Below the pieces are notes generated by a model. That model was not told where the DNA came from. It made no database searches and was given only the letters and a program-made list of their open reading frames with translations. Positions 17,659 to 27,325 of a DNA stretch of 64,000 nt are shown here, one piece after another (positions within the stretch are counted from its first letter, which is position 1; every line of letters starts with the position of its first letter). The position numbers and the translations under genes were made by a program. This DNA comes from Desulfamplus sp. (GTDB lineage: Bacteria; Desulfobacterota; Desulfobacteria; Desulfobacterales; Desulfobacteraceae), in contig JADFZJ010000007.1 of NCBI GenBank assembly GCA_015232555.1, positions 24,731 to 88,730 on the forward strand, given 5' to 3'.

Positions 17659-20061
17659 ATGGCACTTACGATTAATACGAATGTGGCTGCATTAAATGCA
17701 CACATGAACATGAAAAAGAATGATAACGCCCTTTCCGGCTCTTTGGAAAGACTTTCTACTGGTATGAGAATCAACAAGGCTGCTGACGATGCGTCAGGCA
17801 TGGCAATTGCCGATTCTCTAAAGGCTCAGGGGCTTGGTCTTGGACAGGCTATACGTAATGCAAATGACGGTATTAACATTGTTCAGACTGCTGACGGTGC
17901 TCTTGATGAAGCTATCAAAATTACCAACACAATTAAAACCAAATCAATTCAGGCAGCTCAAGATGGTCAGACTTTTGAATCAAGAAAGATCATTCAGGAA
18001 GATATAAATAAACTTTTGGAAGAGGTTGATCTGCTTGCATCTTCAACATCTTTTAACGGAAAGAAGCTGCTCTCTGGTGAGTTTACCAACAAGAGTTTCC
18101 AGATTGGTGCGAGTTCTGGCGAAGTAGCAAAAATCTCTATTGGTTCAGCAGAGACTTCAAAAACTGGTCATGTAACCACATCCAATATGCAACTCAATGA
18201 CACAGGACCACTCTCTCTTGTTATCCACAGTAATACAGAAAATAAAGATTATACACTTCAAAGTGTAAATTTACAGTTTAATAACTCCTCAGAAAGTGGT
18301 GCTGCTGCTGTTGCGGCAGGAATCAACAAAATGTCAGATCAGCTTGGTATTACTGCTCAGGCAGTTGTTGAGACATCTTCAAGCGGCAGTGTAAGTGCTG
18401 GTAGTATTGGTGATGATTTCAAAATTAATGGTATTGAGATTGGAGCTGTTACTGTTCAAGAAAACGATACAGACGGAGCATTAGCAAAGGCAATAAATTC
18501 AAAAAGCGACCAGACTGGAGTTTCAGCATCAGTAGACTCAACTGGAAAACTTACACTTTCTTCTGCTGATGGAAGAGGAATTGAGCTTACTGGCGATGTA
18601 GCAGATGTTATGAACAAAAATGCTGCTGATATGTCAACATTTGGTGAGATAAAGCTGACACAGTTCGGTTCAAATTCACTGCTGATTAAAGATTCAGACA
18701 GTGGAATTCTTACCAAAGTTTCTACATTGGCGGTAGAGAATACACTTATTGTTTCTAATGATATGTTGGCTGCCAAAGGTTCTAATATTGCAACTGGAAC
18801 AGTTCTTCATACTGGTACAGAACTGGGAGCAACTTATACAACGGTTACAGGTGGTATAACTTCTATAATGGATCATAAAATCACCGCAGGCTCAACATTA
18901 TTTACTGGAAGCTCAATAAAAAGTGGAACAACTGTTGGAGGCAATGTACTTGGATTAACAATCCAGACAATTAGTGCCGACGCAACACTTGCTAAAGGTT
19001 CACTCATTGCAAGTGGCAGTGTCCTTGCTGCTGGTACTGTCATTACAGATGATATCACAAATAGTAGTAATGAGCTAATTAAAGCTGGAACAACTCTTGC
19101 TGTTTCAACTACTACCAAAGGTGATGTAACTCTGAGTTCAGATATGATTCTCAAGGGTAGTGCTGCTTTGAACAGTACACTTAGTACCAATTCTGTTATT
19201 GCTGCTGGCTCAACTTTAAATGATGATATAGTTCTTGATACAACTTCTACCATAATTCAAGATTCCACACTTCTCAAAGGTTCAGTTTTATCTACCGGTA
19301 CAATATTGCAAACGGGTTCTGTTATGGGATACGCTGAAACAACAGCTGCTGGTATCACAGTTACATCATCGGAAGGAATGACACTATCAGCGGGCTCAAG
19401 TCTTGCTACTAACTCGGTTTTAAATTCCGGTTCAACTATTGGAGGAAAAATTGTCAATACTACTACCAACAAAACTATTGATGCAGAATTGACTCTTGGG
19501 TCAGGTTCTACTCTTGAATCAGGCTCAGTGATTGCTGCTGGAACTTATCTGACAAACGGTATTATGACAGCCAACGGGCAGGTAGGGCCTGGGGTAACTC
19601 TGGAGCAGGATGCCACAATAAACCAAGACCTTTTTCTTACAGAGAATATGACATTGTCAAAAAACTCTACTCTTGCAACGAACAGCATTATTGCCTCAAC
19701 CGGCGGAGGTACGGCATCTGACATCTCGTTTGAAGACACCAAGGTAACTCGACTCAAAGATATTGACGTAACCAGTCAGGAGGGGGCACAGATTGCCATT
19801 GCGGTCGCAGACTCAGCCTTGAAAGATTACGACAAGATAAGGGCAAATTTGGGTTCTACTCAGAATCAGTTGACAGCAACCATTAACAACATAAGCGTAA
19901 CTCAGGTTAATGTTCAGGCTGCTGAATCTGCGATAAGAGATGTTGACTTTGCCGCAGAATCACAGAACTTCTCAAAACTTCAGATTCTTGCTCAATCAGG
20001 CTCTTATGCAATGTCTCAGGCAAATGCTTCTTCACAGAATGTAATGAGCTTGCTGCAGTAA
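17659..20061 (+). CDS. fliC: Flagellin with a large hexad-repeat central domain
   Basis: The 800-residue protein begins with the conserved flagellin D0/D1 region (ALTINTNVAALNAHMNMKKN, LSTGMRINKAADDASGMAIA) and ends with the matching C-terminal D1/D0 helices (IRDVDFAAESQNFSKLQIL...NVMSLLQ). Residues about 230-300 contain a flagellin-IN-like motif (INGIEIGAVTV). Residues about 360-690 are unusual: a run of six-residue units of the form hydrophobic-hydrophobic-x-x-Gly-Ser/Thr (TLAKGS LIASGS VLAAGT), suggesting a beta-solenoid projecting from the filament. Typical bacterial flagellins are 270-550 residues. Ser and Thr dominate the exposed positions, so glycosylation is possible. It is monocistronic, with a sigma-28 promoter and a strong terminator. 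Confidence 0.95.
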   Translation: MALTINTNVAALNAHMNMKKNDNALSGSLERLSTGMRINKAADDASGMAIADSLKAQGLGLGQAIRNANDGINIVQTADGALDEAIKITNTIKTKSIQAAQDGQTFESRKIIQEDINKLLEEVDLLASSTSFNGKKLLSGEFTNKSFQIGASSGEVAKISIGSAETSKTGHVTTSNMQLNDTGPLSLVIHSNTENKDYTLQSVNLQFNNSSESGAAAVAAGINKMSDQLGITAQAVVETSSSGSVSAGSIGDDFKINGIEIGAVTVQENDTDGALAKAINSKSDQTGVSASVDSTGKLTLSSADGRGIELTGDVADVMNKNAADMSTFGEIKLTQFGSNSLLIKDSDSGILTKVSTLAVENTLIVSNDMLAAKGSNIATGTVLHTGTELGATYTTVTGGITSIMDHKITAGSTLFTGSSIKSGTTVGGNVLGLTIQTISADATLAKGSLIASGSVLAAGTVITDDITNSSNELIKAGTTLAVSTTTKGDVTLSSDMILKGSAALNSTLSTNSVIAAGSTLNDDIVLDTTSTIIQDSTLLKGSVLSTGTILQTGSVMGYAETTAAGITVTSSEGMTLSAGSSLATNSVLNSGSTIGGKIVNTTTNKTIDAELTLGSGSTLESGSVIAAGTYLTNGIMTANGQVGPGVTLEQDATINQDLFLTENMTLSKNSTLATNSIIASTGGGTASDISFEDTKVTRLKDIDVTSQEGAQIAIAVADSALKDYDKIRANLGSTQNQLTATINNISVTQVNVQAAESAIRDVDFAAESQNFSKLQILAQSGSYAMSQANASSQNVMSLLQ

Positions 20062-20117
20062 CAACAAATTAGGACTTGATAACTTAAATTAATTCCTGAT
20101 AAATTGATTTAATCCGA

Positions 20118-20156
20118 AGACGCCTCTGGAGATAAACTTTCCAGAGGCGTTTTTTA
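20118..20156 (+). terminator. Rho-independent terminator after flagellin
   Basis: ACGCCTCTGG pairs with CCAGAGGCGT around a short loop and is followed by TTTTTT, about 57 bp after the flagellin stop. Confidence 0.9.
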
Positions 20157-20277
20157 TTATTTTATCTCTATTGTTTATTCATAGATTATATAAGCTCAAC
20201 GGCTATAAATTGTGTTACCATTCAATCTTTCAGCCGTAGGCTAAAGCCCCCCCAATGCCATTATAGCGTTTCCCGAT

Positions 20278-20448
20278 TTATTCAACAATATTACCGGACT
20301 TCTCTTCATAACGACCGCAAAGCTCCTCCAGCGTCAAGTCTATATTACATCTGACAAGGTCAGTAATATAACGGCATCCTTCATCATCTATTGCCAAATT
20401 TCTGCCTCCTCCGTGTGGTTTGGGATTAATATGACCGTTCTGGTTTTT
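20278..20448 (-). pseudogene. IS630-like transposase N-terminal fragment
   Basis: On the minus strand an open stretch of 56 codons without a start reads NGHINPKPHGGGRNLAIDDE, then ITDLVRCNIDLTLEELCGRYEEKSG, and stops. The pattern K-P-H-G-G-G-R...LT-L-E-E-L is typical of the helix-turn-helix region of IS630-family transposases. The DDE catalytic domain is absent and a stop codon precedes the fragment, so it is a decayed remnant. Confidence 0.6.
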
Positions 20449-20678
20449 TTAGTTCCGCAACTAAAAAGTGGTAATGTGGTAATATGTGATAATGTAGCAG
20501 CCCATAAAGTAGATATAGATCGTATCAGTTACTTCCTTAACTCAAGCTCTTACTTCTTGATTTTATAATTATTTTCATATATTTAGATTGATCTAATTAT
20601 ATATTTGATTGATTTTAAATTTAAGAATCGTTATTGACAAATCTGATTTGACATTCATCTGATGACGGATAAAATTTT

Positions 20679-21374
20679 ATGGAGAAAAATCTGAAAAGAG
20701 TAACAAAAAAAAGAGATAGAGAAGATTATACCCATGAAGCATATATAGGTATAAGAAGAATGTTTTTTCACAATGAGATTATACCCGGTCAGAAGATATC
20801 CTACCGAGATCTTGCAGAAAGACTTAACATGAGTTCTACACCTATTATTCAGGCACTAAAAAGGCTTGAATTTCAAGGATTTGTCAGACATGAACCAAAT
20901 CGTGGCTACTATACAGAGAAAATAAGCCTTAACGAGATAACTGAAATATACGATTTTAGAGAACTTATTGAACTGTCTCTGCTGCCTGTAACGATCAGAA
21001 ATATGACATCTGACGGACTTCAAATACTAAAACAAGCCTTGAACAGCCATCTATCTGCTGTGAGAGATATATATCTTAAAGAGCGTCTGATGAAAGATAT
21101 GGAGTTTCACCTGACTTTGGCAGAACTCTCCAAATGTACACTTCAAATAAATACTCTCAAACACCTGTTTGATCTACTTTATCTCAAATACAGAGGAAAT
21201 ATTCTATTTGTAACTCCAATGGAGAGGGTTGATGATGAGCATAGCAGACTCTATGATCGTATTGCTCATGGAGATGTGTCTGGAGCATCTGAGATACTTA
21301 GGCAGCATATTTCCAATGTCAAGCAACATGCTATTGTAAGCATCCAGAGAGTTCTTGAGGAAAAACACTATTGA
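20679..21374 (+). CDS. GntR-family transcriptional regulator, FadR (FCD) subgroup
   Basis: The 231-residue protein has an N-terminal winged helix-turn-helix (GQKISYRDLAERLNMSSTPIIQALKRLEFQGFV) and an all-helical FCD ligand-binding domain (FRELIELSLLPVTI...EFHLTLAELS...HSRLYDRIAHGD). FCD regulators often bind carboxylates with a metal ion held by Asp/His residues, which are present here. It stands 56 bp upstream of a proline racemase-family gene on the same strand. This arrangement is typical of local catabolic regulation, so that gene is its likely target. The ribosome site before the ATG is weak. Confidence 0.9.
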   Translation: MEKNLKRVTKKRDREDYTHEAYIGIRRMFFHNEIIPGQKISYRDLAERLNMSSTPIIQALKRLEFQGFVRHEPNRGYYTEKISLNEITEIYDFRELIELSLLPVTIRNMTSDGLQILKQALNSHLSAVRDIYLKERLMKDMEFHLTLAELSKCTLQINTLKHLFDLLYLKYRGNILFVTPMERVDDEHSRLYDRIAHGDVSGASEILRQHISNVKQHAIVSIQRVLEEKHY

Positions 21375-21430
21375 AACAATTGATTAACCTCACTTGAATA
21401 TAAAAAGCCGATTTAACAGGATTAAAACAA

Positions 21431-22579
21431 ATGCAAATAAAGCGAATGATATCAACCATTGATACTCATACGGCTGGAGAACCCACTCGTATTGTAACCG
21501 CCGGCATTCCCCATATTCATGGGCGAACAATGATGGAAAAGAAGCGGTGGCTTCAAAATAATGATGGTGTCAGAAGAATGGTGATGTTAGAGCCAAGAGG
21601 GCACAAAGATATGTTTGGAGCTATTATCACAGACCCAGTTTCTGAGGAGGCTGATATAGGAGTTATATTCATGGATGCCAAAGGTTACTTAGATATGTGC
21701 GGACATGGCTCTATTGGGTCTGTAACTATGCTTCTGAATACCGGCATGATACCCATTAAGCAGCTAAACCAAGTAGATAGTGAAAATAGCGATGAAAAAA
21801 ACAGTGCAGGTCAGAATAGAGCGAATAATAATAGCATATGTCAGAAAGTAGTTATTGATACGCCTGCCGGTAAAGTTACAGCACATGCGACCATTGAAAA
21901 TGGCGTCGTAACTGAGGTAAAAATCTGCAACGTGCCCGCGTTTTATTATGACAGTGTGGTCGTTGATTTGCCTGAAATTGGGAAAGTTAATGTAAATATC
22001 TCTTATGGAGGCAATTTCTTTGGTCTTGTCAATTCAAGAGATTTAAATATTGATGTTGACGTTGCAAACCTTAGGCAATTAACAGAGCTTGGTATGCAAA
22101 TCAGAGATCGTGTTAATGAGCTTATTATAGTAGTTCACCCTGTAACTGGTGAAAAAAATGAAGTTGGATTAACAGAAATTTATCAAGATGTTCTAACTGA
22201 TAAGGCTTTTAACAGAGATTCTTGTGTAGATGGTTTTTATAAAAATCTCTCTTCTGAAAATCACAATGAAACTTTATACAATTCTAAAAATGTTGTAGTC
22301 TTTGGTAATGGACAGATTGACCGTTCTCCCTGCGGCACAGGAACATGTGCCAAGATGGCATATCTTTACGAAAAAGGAAAACTTGCCATTGATGAGCCTT
22401 ACGTTAATGCAAGCATCATCAATACTCTTTTTACAGGAAAAATAATTGGAGAGACTAAAGTTGGAAACAGAAAGGCAATTCTTCCTGAGATTACAGGCAG
22501 AGCACATATCACGGGTTTTCATAATTTTATTGCAGACGATGACGATCCTTTTAAAGAAGGGTTTGCTTTATGTAGATGA
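21431..22579 (+). CDS. Proline racemase / 4-hydroxyproline epimerase family enzyme
   Basis: The 382-residue enzyme has both catalytic cysteines of two-base racemases: DMCGHGSIG and DRSPCGTGTCA. This favours racemase/epimerase over the trans-3-hydroxyproline dehydratase branch, in which the first cysteine is replaced. DTHTAGEPTRIV near the start and the C-terminal AHITGFHNF motif are family hallmarks. The normal length is about 335; the excess includes a low-complexity insert (NQVDSENSDEKNSAGQNRANNNS, residues about 115-140), so a strain-specific insertion is likely tolerated in a surface loop. Proline versus 4-hydroxyproline specificity cannot be called. It is probably controlled by the adjacent GntR regulator. 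Confidence 0.9.
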   Translation: MQIKRMISTIDTHTAGEPTRIVTAGIPHIHGRTMMEKKRWLQNNDGVRRMVMLEPRGHKDMFGAIITDPVSEEADIGVIFMDAKGYLDMCGHGSIGSVTMLLNTGMIPIKQLNQVDSENSDEKNSAGQNRANNNSICQKVVIDTPAGKVTAHATIENGVVTEVKICNVPAFYYDSVVVDLPEIGKVNVNISYGGNFFGLVNSRDLNIDVDVANLRQLTELGMQIRDRVNELIIVVHPVTGEKNEVGLTEIYQDVLTDKAFNRDSCVDGFYKNLSSENHNETLYNSKNVVVFGNGQIDRSPCGTGTCAKMAYLYEKGKLAIDEPYVNASIINTLFTGKIIGETKVGNRKAILPEITGRAHITGFHNFIADDDDPFKEGFALCR

Positions 22580-22668
22580 ACTTTGTGTATATAATCCGTA
22601 ATTTTGATATTAAATTAAATAAAATAAACAGTAATAAATTACATAACAAACATAAGGAATCTTTAACC

Positions 22669-22920
22669 ATGCCAATATTTGAATTTAAATGTTCAGACTG
22701 CAAAGAGTTTTTTGAAATACTTTTTATGAGCGGAGACGATGAAAAAGAGCTTAAATGCCCGAAATGCTCATCTTTTGCTATAGAGCGGGTTGTAAGTGCA
22801 ACAAACTATGTTATGGGAGGATCGGCTGTGAGTAAAGCTCAGGCAGTTGGAACTCAGACACGTCAATGTTCAAGCGGCTCGTGTACAACATATACTGTGC
22901 CGGGTGAAACAAGGGGTTGA
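22669..22920 (+). CDS. FmdB-family zinc-ribbon protein
   Basis: I start at the ATG at 22669 (83 residues, preceded by AAGGAA), not at 22576 as in the ORF track, because MPIFEFKCSDCKEFFE is the invariant beginning of this family. Two CxxC pairs (CSDC and CPKC) form the zinc ribbon. A Ser/Cys/Gly-rich tail (TRQCSSGSCTT) follows. The biochemical role is unknown; the name comes from a putative regulator of formamidase expression. Confidence 0.88.
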   Translation: MPIFEFKCSDCKEFFEILFMSGDDEKELKCPKCSSFAIERVVSATNYVMGGSAVSKAQAVGTQTRQCSSGSCTTYTVPGETRG

Positions 22921-23046
22921 GCACGATAAGCCTTTGCCGATGAGCAGAGATATCCTATAATTTTAAGTTCAAATTAAGAAAATGAAATTAATATCACATG
23001 AAAAAGTTTTACCAAGTAGTTTATTGAAAAGGAGATAAAGAGAAAA

Positions 23047-24357
23047 ATGACTGAATTTGCAACGCTGCTTATTGACGGAAAAGAGTACAAACTGCCTGTA
23101 ATTGTGGGGAGTGAAGGGGAAAGAGCAATTGACATACGAAAACTTCGTCAGGAGACCAGCCTCATTACCTTTGACCCTGGATTTGGAAATACTGGCAGTT
23201 GCAAAAGTGCTATAACATTTATGGATGGAGAAAAAGGTATCCTACGGTACAGAGGAATCCCGATTGAACAGCTTGCCGAGAACTCTACATTTGTTGAGAC
23301 AGCCTTTCTTCTTATAAACGGCTATCTGCCTGACAGGGCTGCTCTTACACGAACGAGTGTTATGCTCAACGATTTTTCTCTTCTTCATGAAGATATGAAG
23401 TTCTTTTATCAAAATTTTCCGAGCAAAGCCCACCCTATGGGGATTCTTTCCGCTATGGTCAATGCTCTTAGAAGTTTTTATCCTGAACTTGTTGATTTAG
23501 AAGATGATGTAAACAGCACCTTTTTGCGTATCATATCAAAAGTTAGAACAATGGCTGCTATGGCGTATAAGATTTCAAGAGGGCACGCCACAGTATATCC
23601 AAGACCAGACTACTCTTATTGTGCCAATTTTCTGCACATGATGTTTGATAACCCTGTTATTCCCTATAGAATGGATCAAGACCTTGTAGATGCTCTAAAT
23701 GCCTTTTGGATACTCCATGCAGATCATGAGCAGAACTGTTCAACAGCGGCGGTAAGAGTTGTTGGCAGCGGAAAGGTCAATATATATGCAGCTCTTTCTG
23801 CTGGTATTTCTGCTCTTTGGGGACCTCTGCACGGAGGAGCAAATCAGGCAGTCATTCAAATGCTTGAAACTATGGAAACAGAGAAACTTACACCTGCACA
23901 GGTGATTGAAAAAGCTAAGGATAAAAATGATCCGTTCAAGCTCATGGGATTTGGACATCGAGTTTATAAAACTTACGATCCAAGGGCAAAAATTATGAAA
24001 AAGATGTGTGACAAGATTCTCAACAGACTTCAGATAAAAGACGATCTGCTTGACATTGCAATGGAGCTTGAAGAGGCTGCATTGAAAGATGCCTATTTTA
24101 AGGATAAAAATTTATATCCAAATGTCGATTTTTACAGTGGCATTGTATTGCGGGCTATGGGGATTCCTACTAAAATGTTTACAGTGATGTTTGCAATTGG
24201 AAGGCTTCCTGGCTGGATTGCCCAGTGGAGAGAGGATGCTCTTGATCCCAACCAGAGAATAAGCAGACCAAGACAGATTTATACTGGTGAGACTGCAAGA
24301 GAATATATTCCAATGGAGGAGCGAGGAGTGAATTCAACACTGCTTTACAAAGTTTAG
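23047..24357 (+). CDS. gltA: Citrate synthase
   Basis: The 436-residue enzyme condenses acetyl-CoA and oxaloacetate. It shows the large hexameric (type II) layout with an N-terminal beta domain (LLIDGKEYKLPVIVGSEGE), and the active-site motifs GPLHGGANQAV, GFGHRVYKTYDPRA and the aspartate in PNVDFYSGIVL. The ribosome site AAGGAGATAAAGAG is good. It appears monocistronic; no other TCA-cycle gene is adjacent. It would feed either an oxidative TCA cycle or glutamate biosynthesis. Confidence 0.96.
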   Translation: MTEFATLLIDGKEYKLPVIVGSEGERAIDIRKLRQETSLITFDPGFGNTGSCKSAITFMDGEKGILRYRGIPIEQLAENSTFVETAFLLINGYLPDRAALTRTSVMLNDFSLLHEDMKFFYQNFPSKAHPMGILSAMVNALRSFYPELVDLEDDVNSTFLRIISKVRTMAAMAYKISRGHATVYPRPDYSYCANFLHMMFDNPVIPYRMDQDLVDALNAFWILHADHEQNCSTAAVRVVGSGKVNIYAALSAGISALWGPLHGGANQAVIQMLETMETEKLTPAQVIEKAKDKNDPFKLMGFGHRVYKTYDPRAKIMKKMCDKILNRLQIKDDLLDIAMELEEAALKDAYFKDKNLYPNVDFYSGIVLRAMGIPTKMFTVMFAIGRLPGWIAQWREDALDPNQRISRPRQIYTGETAREYIPMEERGVNSTLLYKV

Positions 24358-24674
24358 CTTATACTAAATTACATTTATCGTTGGCATTCTTCATATGTCC
24401 CCAAAATTAGTCGACACTTTACATTGTCATAATAACCTTCTGCAATTTCAAGATAAAAAGATTCATTGTCTTAACAGTAATGACTAAGTGAGTCTCTTTT
24501 GGCTTTTATACACTTTTTGTGCCTTTTTTAAAAAAACATCCCTCTCGATTTTTAAGGGGCATATCCTGACCGTCACAACAGAAAACGAAAAAGTAGAGAT
24601 GCACAGCCTTTTAGATACAAACGCACAGCTGTGCGTCTCTACTGAAAAAAGGATTATCCTTACGGAATGGACAA
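24358..24674. other. Intergenic region with an inverted repeat
   Basis: The only notable content is the GTAGAGATGCACAGC inverted repeat at 24593-24642. The overlapping short ORFs (24488-24682) are partly made of it and show no gene-like features. Confidence 0.55.
24593..24642. repeat. GTAGAGACGCAC-family inverted repeat
   Basis: GTAGAGATGCACAGC at 24593 and GCTGTGCGTCTCTAC at 24628 are inverse complements with one mismatch, 20 bp apart. The right arm also contains the perfect palindrome CGCACAGCTGTGCG. The same GTAGAGACGCAC core occurs as a tight palindrome at 39891. Confidence 0.75.
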
Positions 24675-25454
24675 ATGATTGAGATTAAAGATTTGACAAA
24701 ACAGTATGGCAAACTTACGGCAGTGGATAACTTGACCCTTTCAATTCCTGCTGGTGAGATATTTGGCTTTATAGGTCCAAATGGTGCAGGAAAAACCACA
24801 ACAATCAGCATGATTGCAGGACTTCTTGCACCAACTTCGGGTTCAGTTGAAATCTGCGGGATTGATATGCTTAAAGAGCCTAAGCAGGCAAAACAGAATA
24901 TTGGTTATATTCCTGATCGCCCCTACATATACGAAAAACTGACTGCAATCGAGTTTCTGCAATTTACAGCGGATCTCTTTTCTATGACAAATTCCATGAC
25001 AAAAGAGGAGTTTAGACAGAGAGCAGAGTCACAGTTAAAAATATTTTCTCTTCTTGACTGGGCAGATGCGTTGATTGAATCGTTTTCACACGGCATGAAG
25101 CAGCGTCTGATAATGGCAGCAGCACTTATTCATGAACCAAAGGTGCTTGTGGTGGACGAACCAATGGTGGGGCTTGATCCATCAGCCATCAAAATGGTCA
25201 AGCAGATGCTTATCGAGCTTGCTGATTCAGGCACTACGATTTTTATGTCAACGCATACTCTTAAAATTGCCGAGGATGTCTGCGATCGTATTGGAGTTAT
25301 CCATAAGGGCAGATTGATTGCAAAGGGGAGCGTGAAGGAACTCAAGCAGCAGGCAGTATTGAAGAGGCAGGCAAAAAACCAACAGCATGAAAACGGAGAT
25401 AATGTTGATCTGGAGCAGCTATTCATGATGCTGACAGAATCCGAACAGATTTGA
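24675..25454 (+). CDS. ABC exporter ATP-binding protein
   Basis: The 259-residue ATPase has Walker A GPNGAGKTT, a signature motif in the variant form SFSHGMKQRL, Walker B VLVVDEPMVGLDP and the switch histidine in STHTLKIAED. The sequence type is that of CcmA/drug-export ATPases. A membrane gene starts 77 bp later on the same strand and is the obvious permease partner. The substrate is unknown. The C-terminal tail (KRQAKNQQHENGDNVDLEQ) is polar and probably disordered. Confidence 0.92.
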   Translation: MIEIKDLTKQYGKLTAVDNLTLSIPAGEIFGFIGPNGAGKTTTISMIAGLLAPTSGSVEICGIDMLKEPKQAKQNIGYIPDRPYIYEKLTAIEFLQFTADLFSMTNSMTKEEFRQRAESQLKIFSLLDWADALIESFSHGMKQRLIMAAALIHEPKVLVVDEPMVGLDPSAIKMVKQMLIELADSGTTIFMSTHTLKIAEDVCDRIGVIHKGRLIAKGSVKELKQQAVLKRQAKNQQHENGDNVDLEQLFMMLTESEQI

Positions 25455-25531
25455 TAATTTTTTCATCTGAAATCGAAAAGTCAAAATCTAACACCTAAAA
25501 CCCTTAATCTTAAGAACAAGAAATTTATACA

Positions 25532-27232
25532 ATGCAGGATATAATTACACTTTTAACTCCCCGTTTTCGCTCCATTTATAATCAGGGACGTGCCTCGTCA
25601 GGCAGTGGAGGCATCTATAAATACATTCTAATCATCTCGCTCGGAGTGAGCTTCTGGGGGGGGGCTCTCTATGTATCTCTTCGGGTTTTACGATATTTCA
25701 GCCAGATTGAGGAGATGGGCGATATTCTTGCATTCAAGCTCCTCTCAATGGTTATTATCACAATATTTTCTCTGCTGATATTTAGCAATATCTTAAATGC
25801 TCTCTCAAAGCTTTATCTTGCAAAAGACCTCAAACTTGTCCATTCCATGCCTGTTCATAGTTATAGGATTTTTCTTGCCCGATGGATTGAGACCACAATT
25901 GACAGTTCGTGGATGGTAATTCTCTATACTTTACCTGTATTTGTTGGCTATGGCTGGATATATTCTCCCGGAATCTCTTTTTATCTGATCACTATAATCT
26001 CGCTTTTGCTTCTTGCCATCGGTGCATCAGAAATCGGCTCAATTTTAGTAATGGCTGCTGTGGTGATTGTGCCTGCCAGCCGTATCCGCACACTGTTTGT
26101 ATTTTTGGGGCTGTCGCTTTTTATACTGCTTTATATTTCATTCAGAATTTTAAGACCTGAACGCCTTGTTGATCCAGAGGTCTTTTCAGCTACGCTATTC
26201 TATTTTAAATCAATGAGCACGCCATCTTCACCATTTTTGCCAAGCACATGGTGTTATGACGCTGTTTTGGCAGCTCTTAAAAGCGAAATCTTGATTGCCT
26301 ATTTTCATATAATCATAGCATTAAGTTTTGTTCTGTTTGTCGGATTCATAATTGTGTTTATAGCAGATATGGTCTATTTCAACGGAGTTTCCAAGGCACA
26401 GACATCTGCTGCACGTCTCTTTGGATCAGCAAGATTTCGGATTCCATTTACAGGATGGTTGTCATCTCCTGTTCGGGCACTTGTAGAAAAGGAGATTAAA
26501 ACCTTTTTTAGAGATCAGACGCAGTGGTCACAGCTTTTTTTAATAGGAGCCTTAATCTGTATTTATATCTATAATTTCAAGGTACTGCCATTGGAGAGAT
26601 CGCCGATTCAGACCATATATCTTCAGAACATGCTTGCATTTCTTAATATGGGGCTTGCCTTTTTTGTTCTTATTGCAATAACAGGCAGATTTGCTTTTCC
26701 AGCGATCAGCATGGAAGGAGAGGCAATATGGATTATCCGCTCCTGCCCTATAAATCTAAATTCCTTTATGTGGATAAAATATTTTATCTATCTGTTTCCT
26801 TTGATGATTCTTACTTTAATACTTATTATCGGCACAAATATTTTACTTAAAGTTGTTCCGTTTATGATGGTATTATCTTGTATCAACACAATTTTTATTG
26901 TTCCGGGAGTTTTATCTCTTGGTATTGGACTTGGTGCTGCCTTTCCCTCTTTTAAGTCTGAAAATCCTGCACAGAGTGTTACAAGCTACGGTGGACTTCT
27001 TTTTATGATTTTAAGTGCTCTATTTATTGGTGTAGTGATCATACTTCAAGCAGGTCCTGTCTATATGATTCTCTCATCTCAGTTTAAATCAAAGCCGTTA
27101 GCTCTTTTTGACATTGCGTGGATTGGTATCTCGTTTGTAGGTGCTCTGCTTATCTGCATTCTTACAACAATTCTACCTGTAAAATTTGGAGAAAAACGTC
27201 TCAAAAAAATTTTGTTTGATATTCACTCTTAA
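25532..27232 (+). CDS. ABC exporter membrane protein, large polytopic type
   Basis: The 566-residue protein has about 12 predicted membrane helices in two groups (for example LLSMVIITIFSLLIFSNIL and LFLGLSLFILLYISFRIL). A cytoplasmic segment between them (SSPVRALVEKEIKTFFRDQTQWSQL) matches the coupling region of ABC-2-like exporters. Size and spacing resemble the putative ABC exporter membrane family found beside CcmA-type ATPases. It lacks a strong ribosome site and may depend on translation of the upstream ATPase gene. Substrate unknown. Confidence 0.82.
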   Translation: MQDIITLLTPRFRSIYNQGRASSGSGGIYKYILIISLGVSFWGGALYVSLRVLRYFSQIEEMGDILAFKLLSMVIITIFSLLIFSNILNALSKLYLAKDLKLVHSMPVHSYRIFLARWIETTIDSSWMVILYTLPVFVGYGWIYSPGISFYLITIISLLLLAIGASEIGSILVMAAVVIVPASRIRTLFVFLGLSLFILLYISFRILRPERLVDPEVFSATLFYFKSMSTPSSPFLPSTWCYDAVLAALKSEILIAYFHIIIALSFVLFVGFIIVFIADMVYFNGVSKAQTSAARLFGSARFRIPFTGWLSSPVRALVEKEIKTFFRDQTQWSQLFLIGALICIYIYNFKVLPLERSPIQTIYLQNMLAFLNMGLAFFVLIAITGRFAFPAISMEGEAIWIIRSCPINLNSFMWIKYFIYLFPLMILTLILIIGTNILLKVVPFMMVLSCINTIFIVPGVLSLGIGLGAAFPSFKSENPAQSVTSYGGLLFMILSALFIGVVIILQAGPVYMILSSQFKSKPLALFDIAWIGISFVGALLICILTTILPVKFGEKRLKKILFDIHS

Positions 27233-27325
27233 ATACTGCTAAATAGGTTATTCATGGTCTATACTTAAAAAGTATGACCGTCATATGTCATATAAACATC
27301 AATCAATCGAAAAGGAGAACGACAA

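Larger units (their letters stand above)
20062..20678. other. Intergenic region with terminator and transposase remnant
   Basis: It contains the flagellin terminator, a GCCGTAGGCTAAAGCCCC repeat near 20231-20250 similar to the one upstream of flagellin, and a minus-strand IS630-type transposase fragment. The last 200 bp before the GntR gene are AT-rich, with two TTGACA boxes (20634 and 20648) but no convincing -10 at a workable distance from the ATG. Confidence 0.55.

Noticed and set aside
20634-20675. TTGACA boxes before the GntR gene as sigma-70 promoters
   Set aside because: The TTGACA/TAAAAT pair at 20648/20670 would start transcription at or after the ATG at 20679; the other box has no good -10.
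22576-22668. Extended start of the FmdB ORF
   Set aside because: FmdB proteins begin MPIFEF-; AAGGAA precedes ATG 22669.
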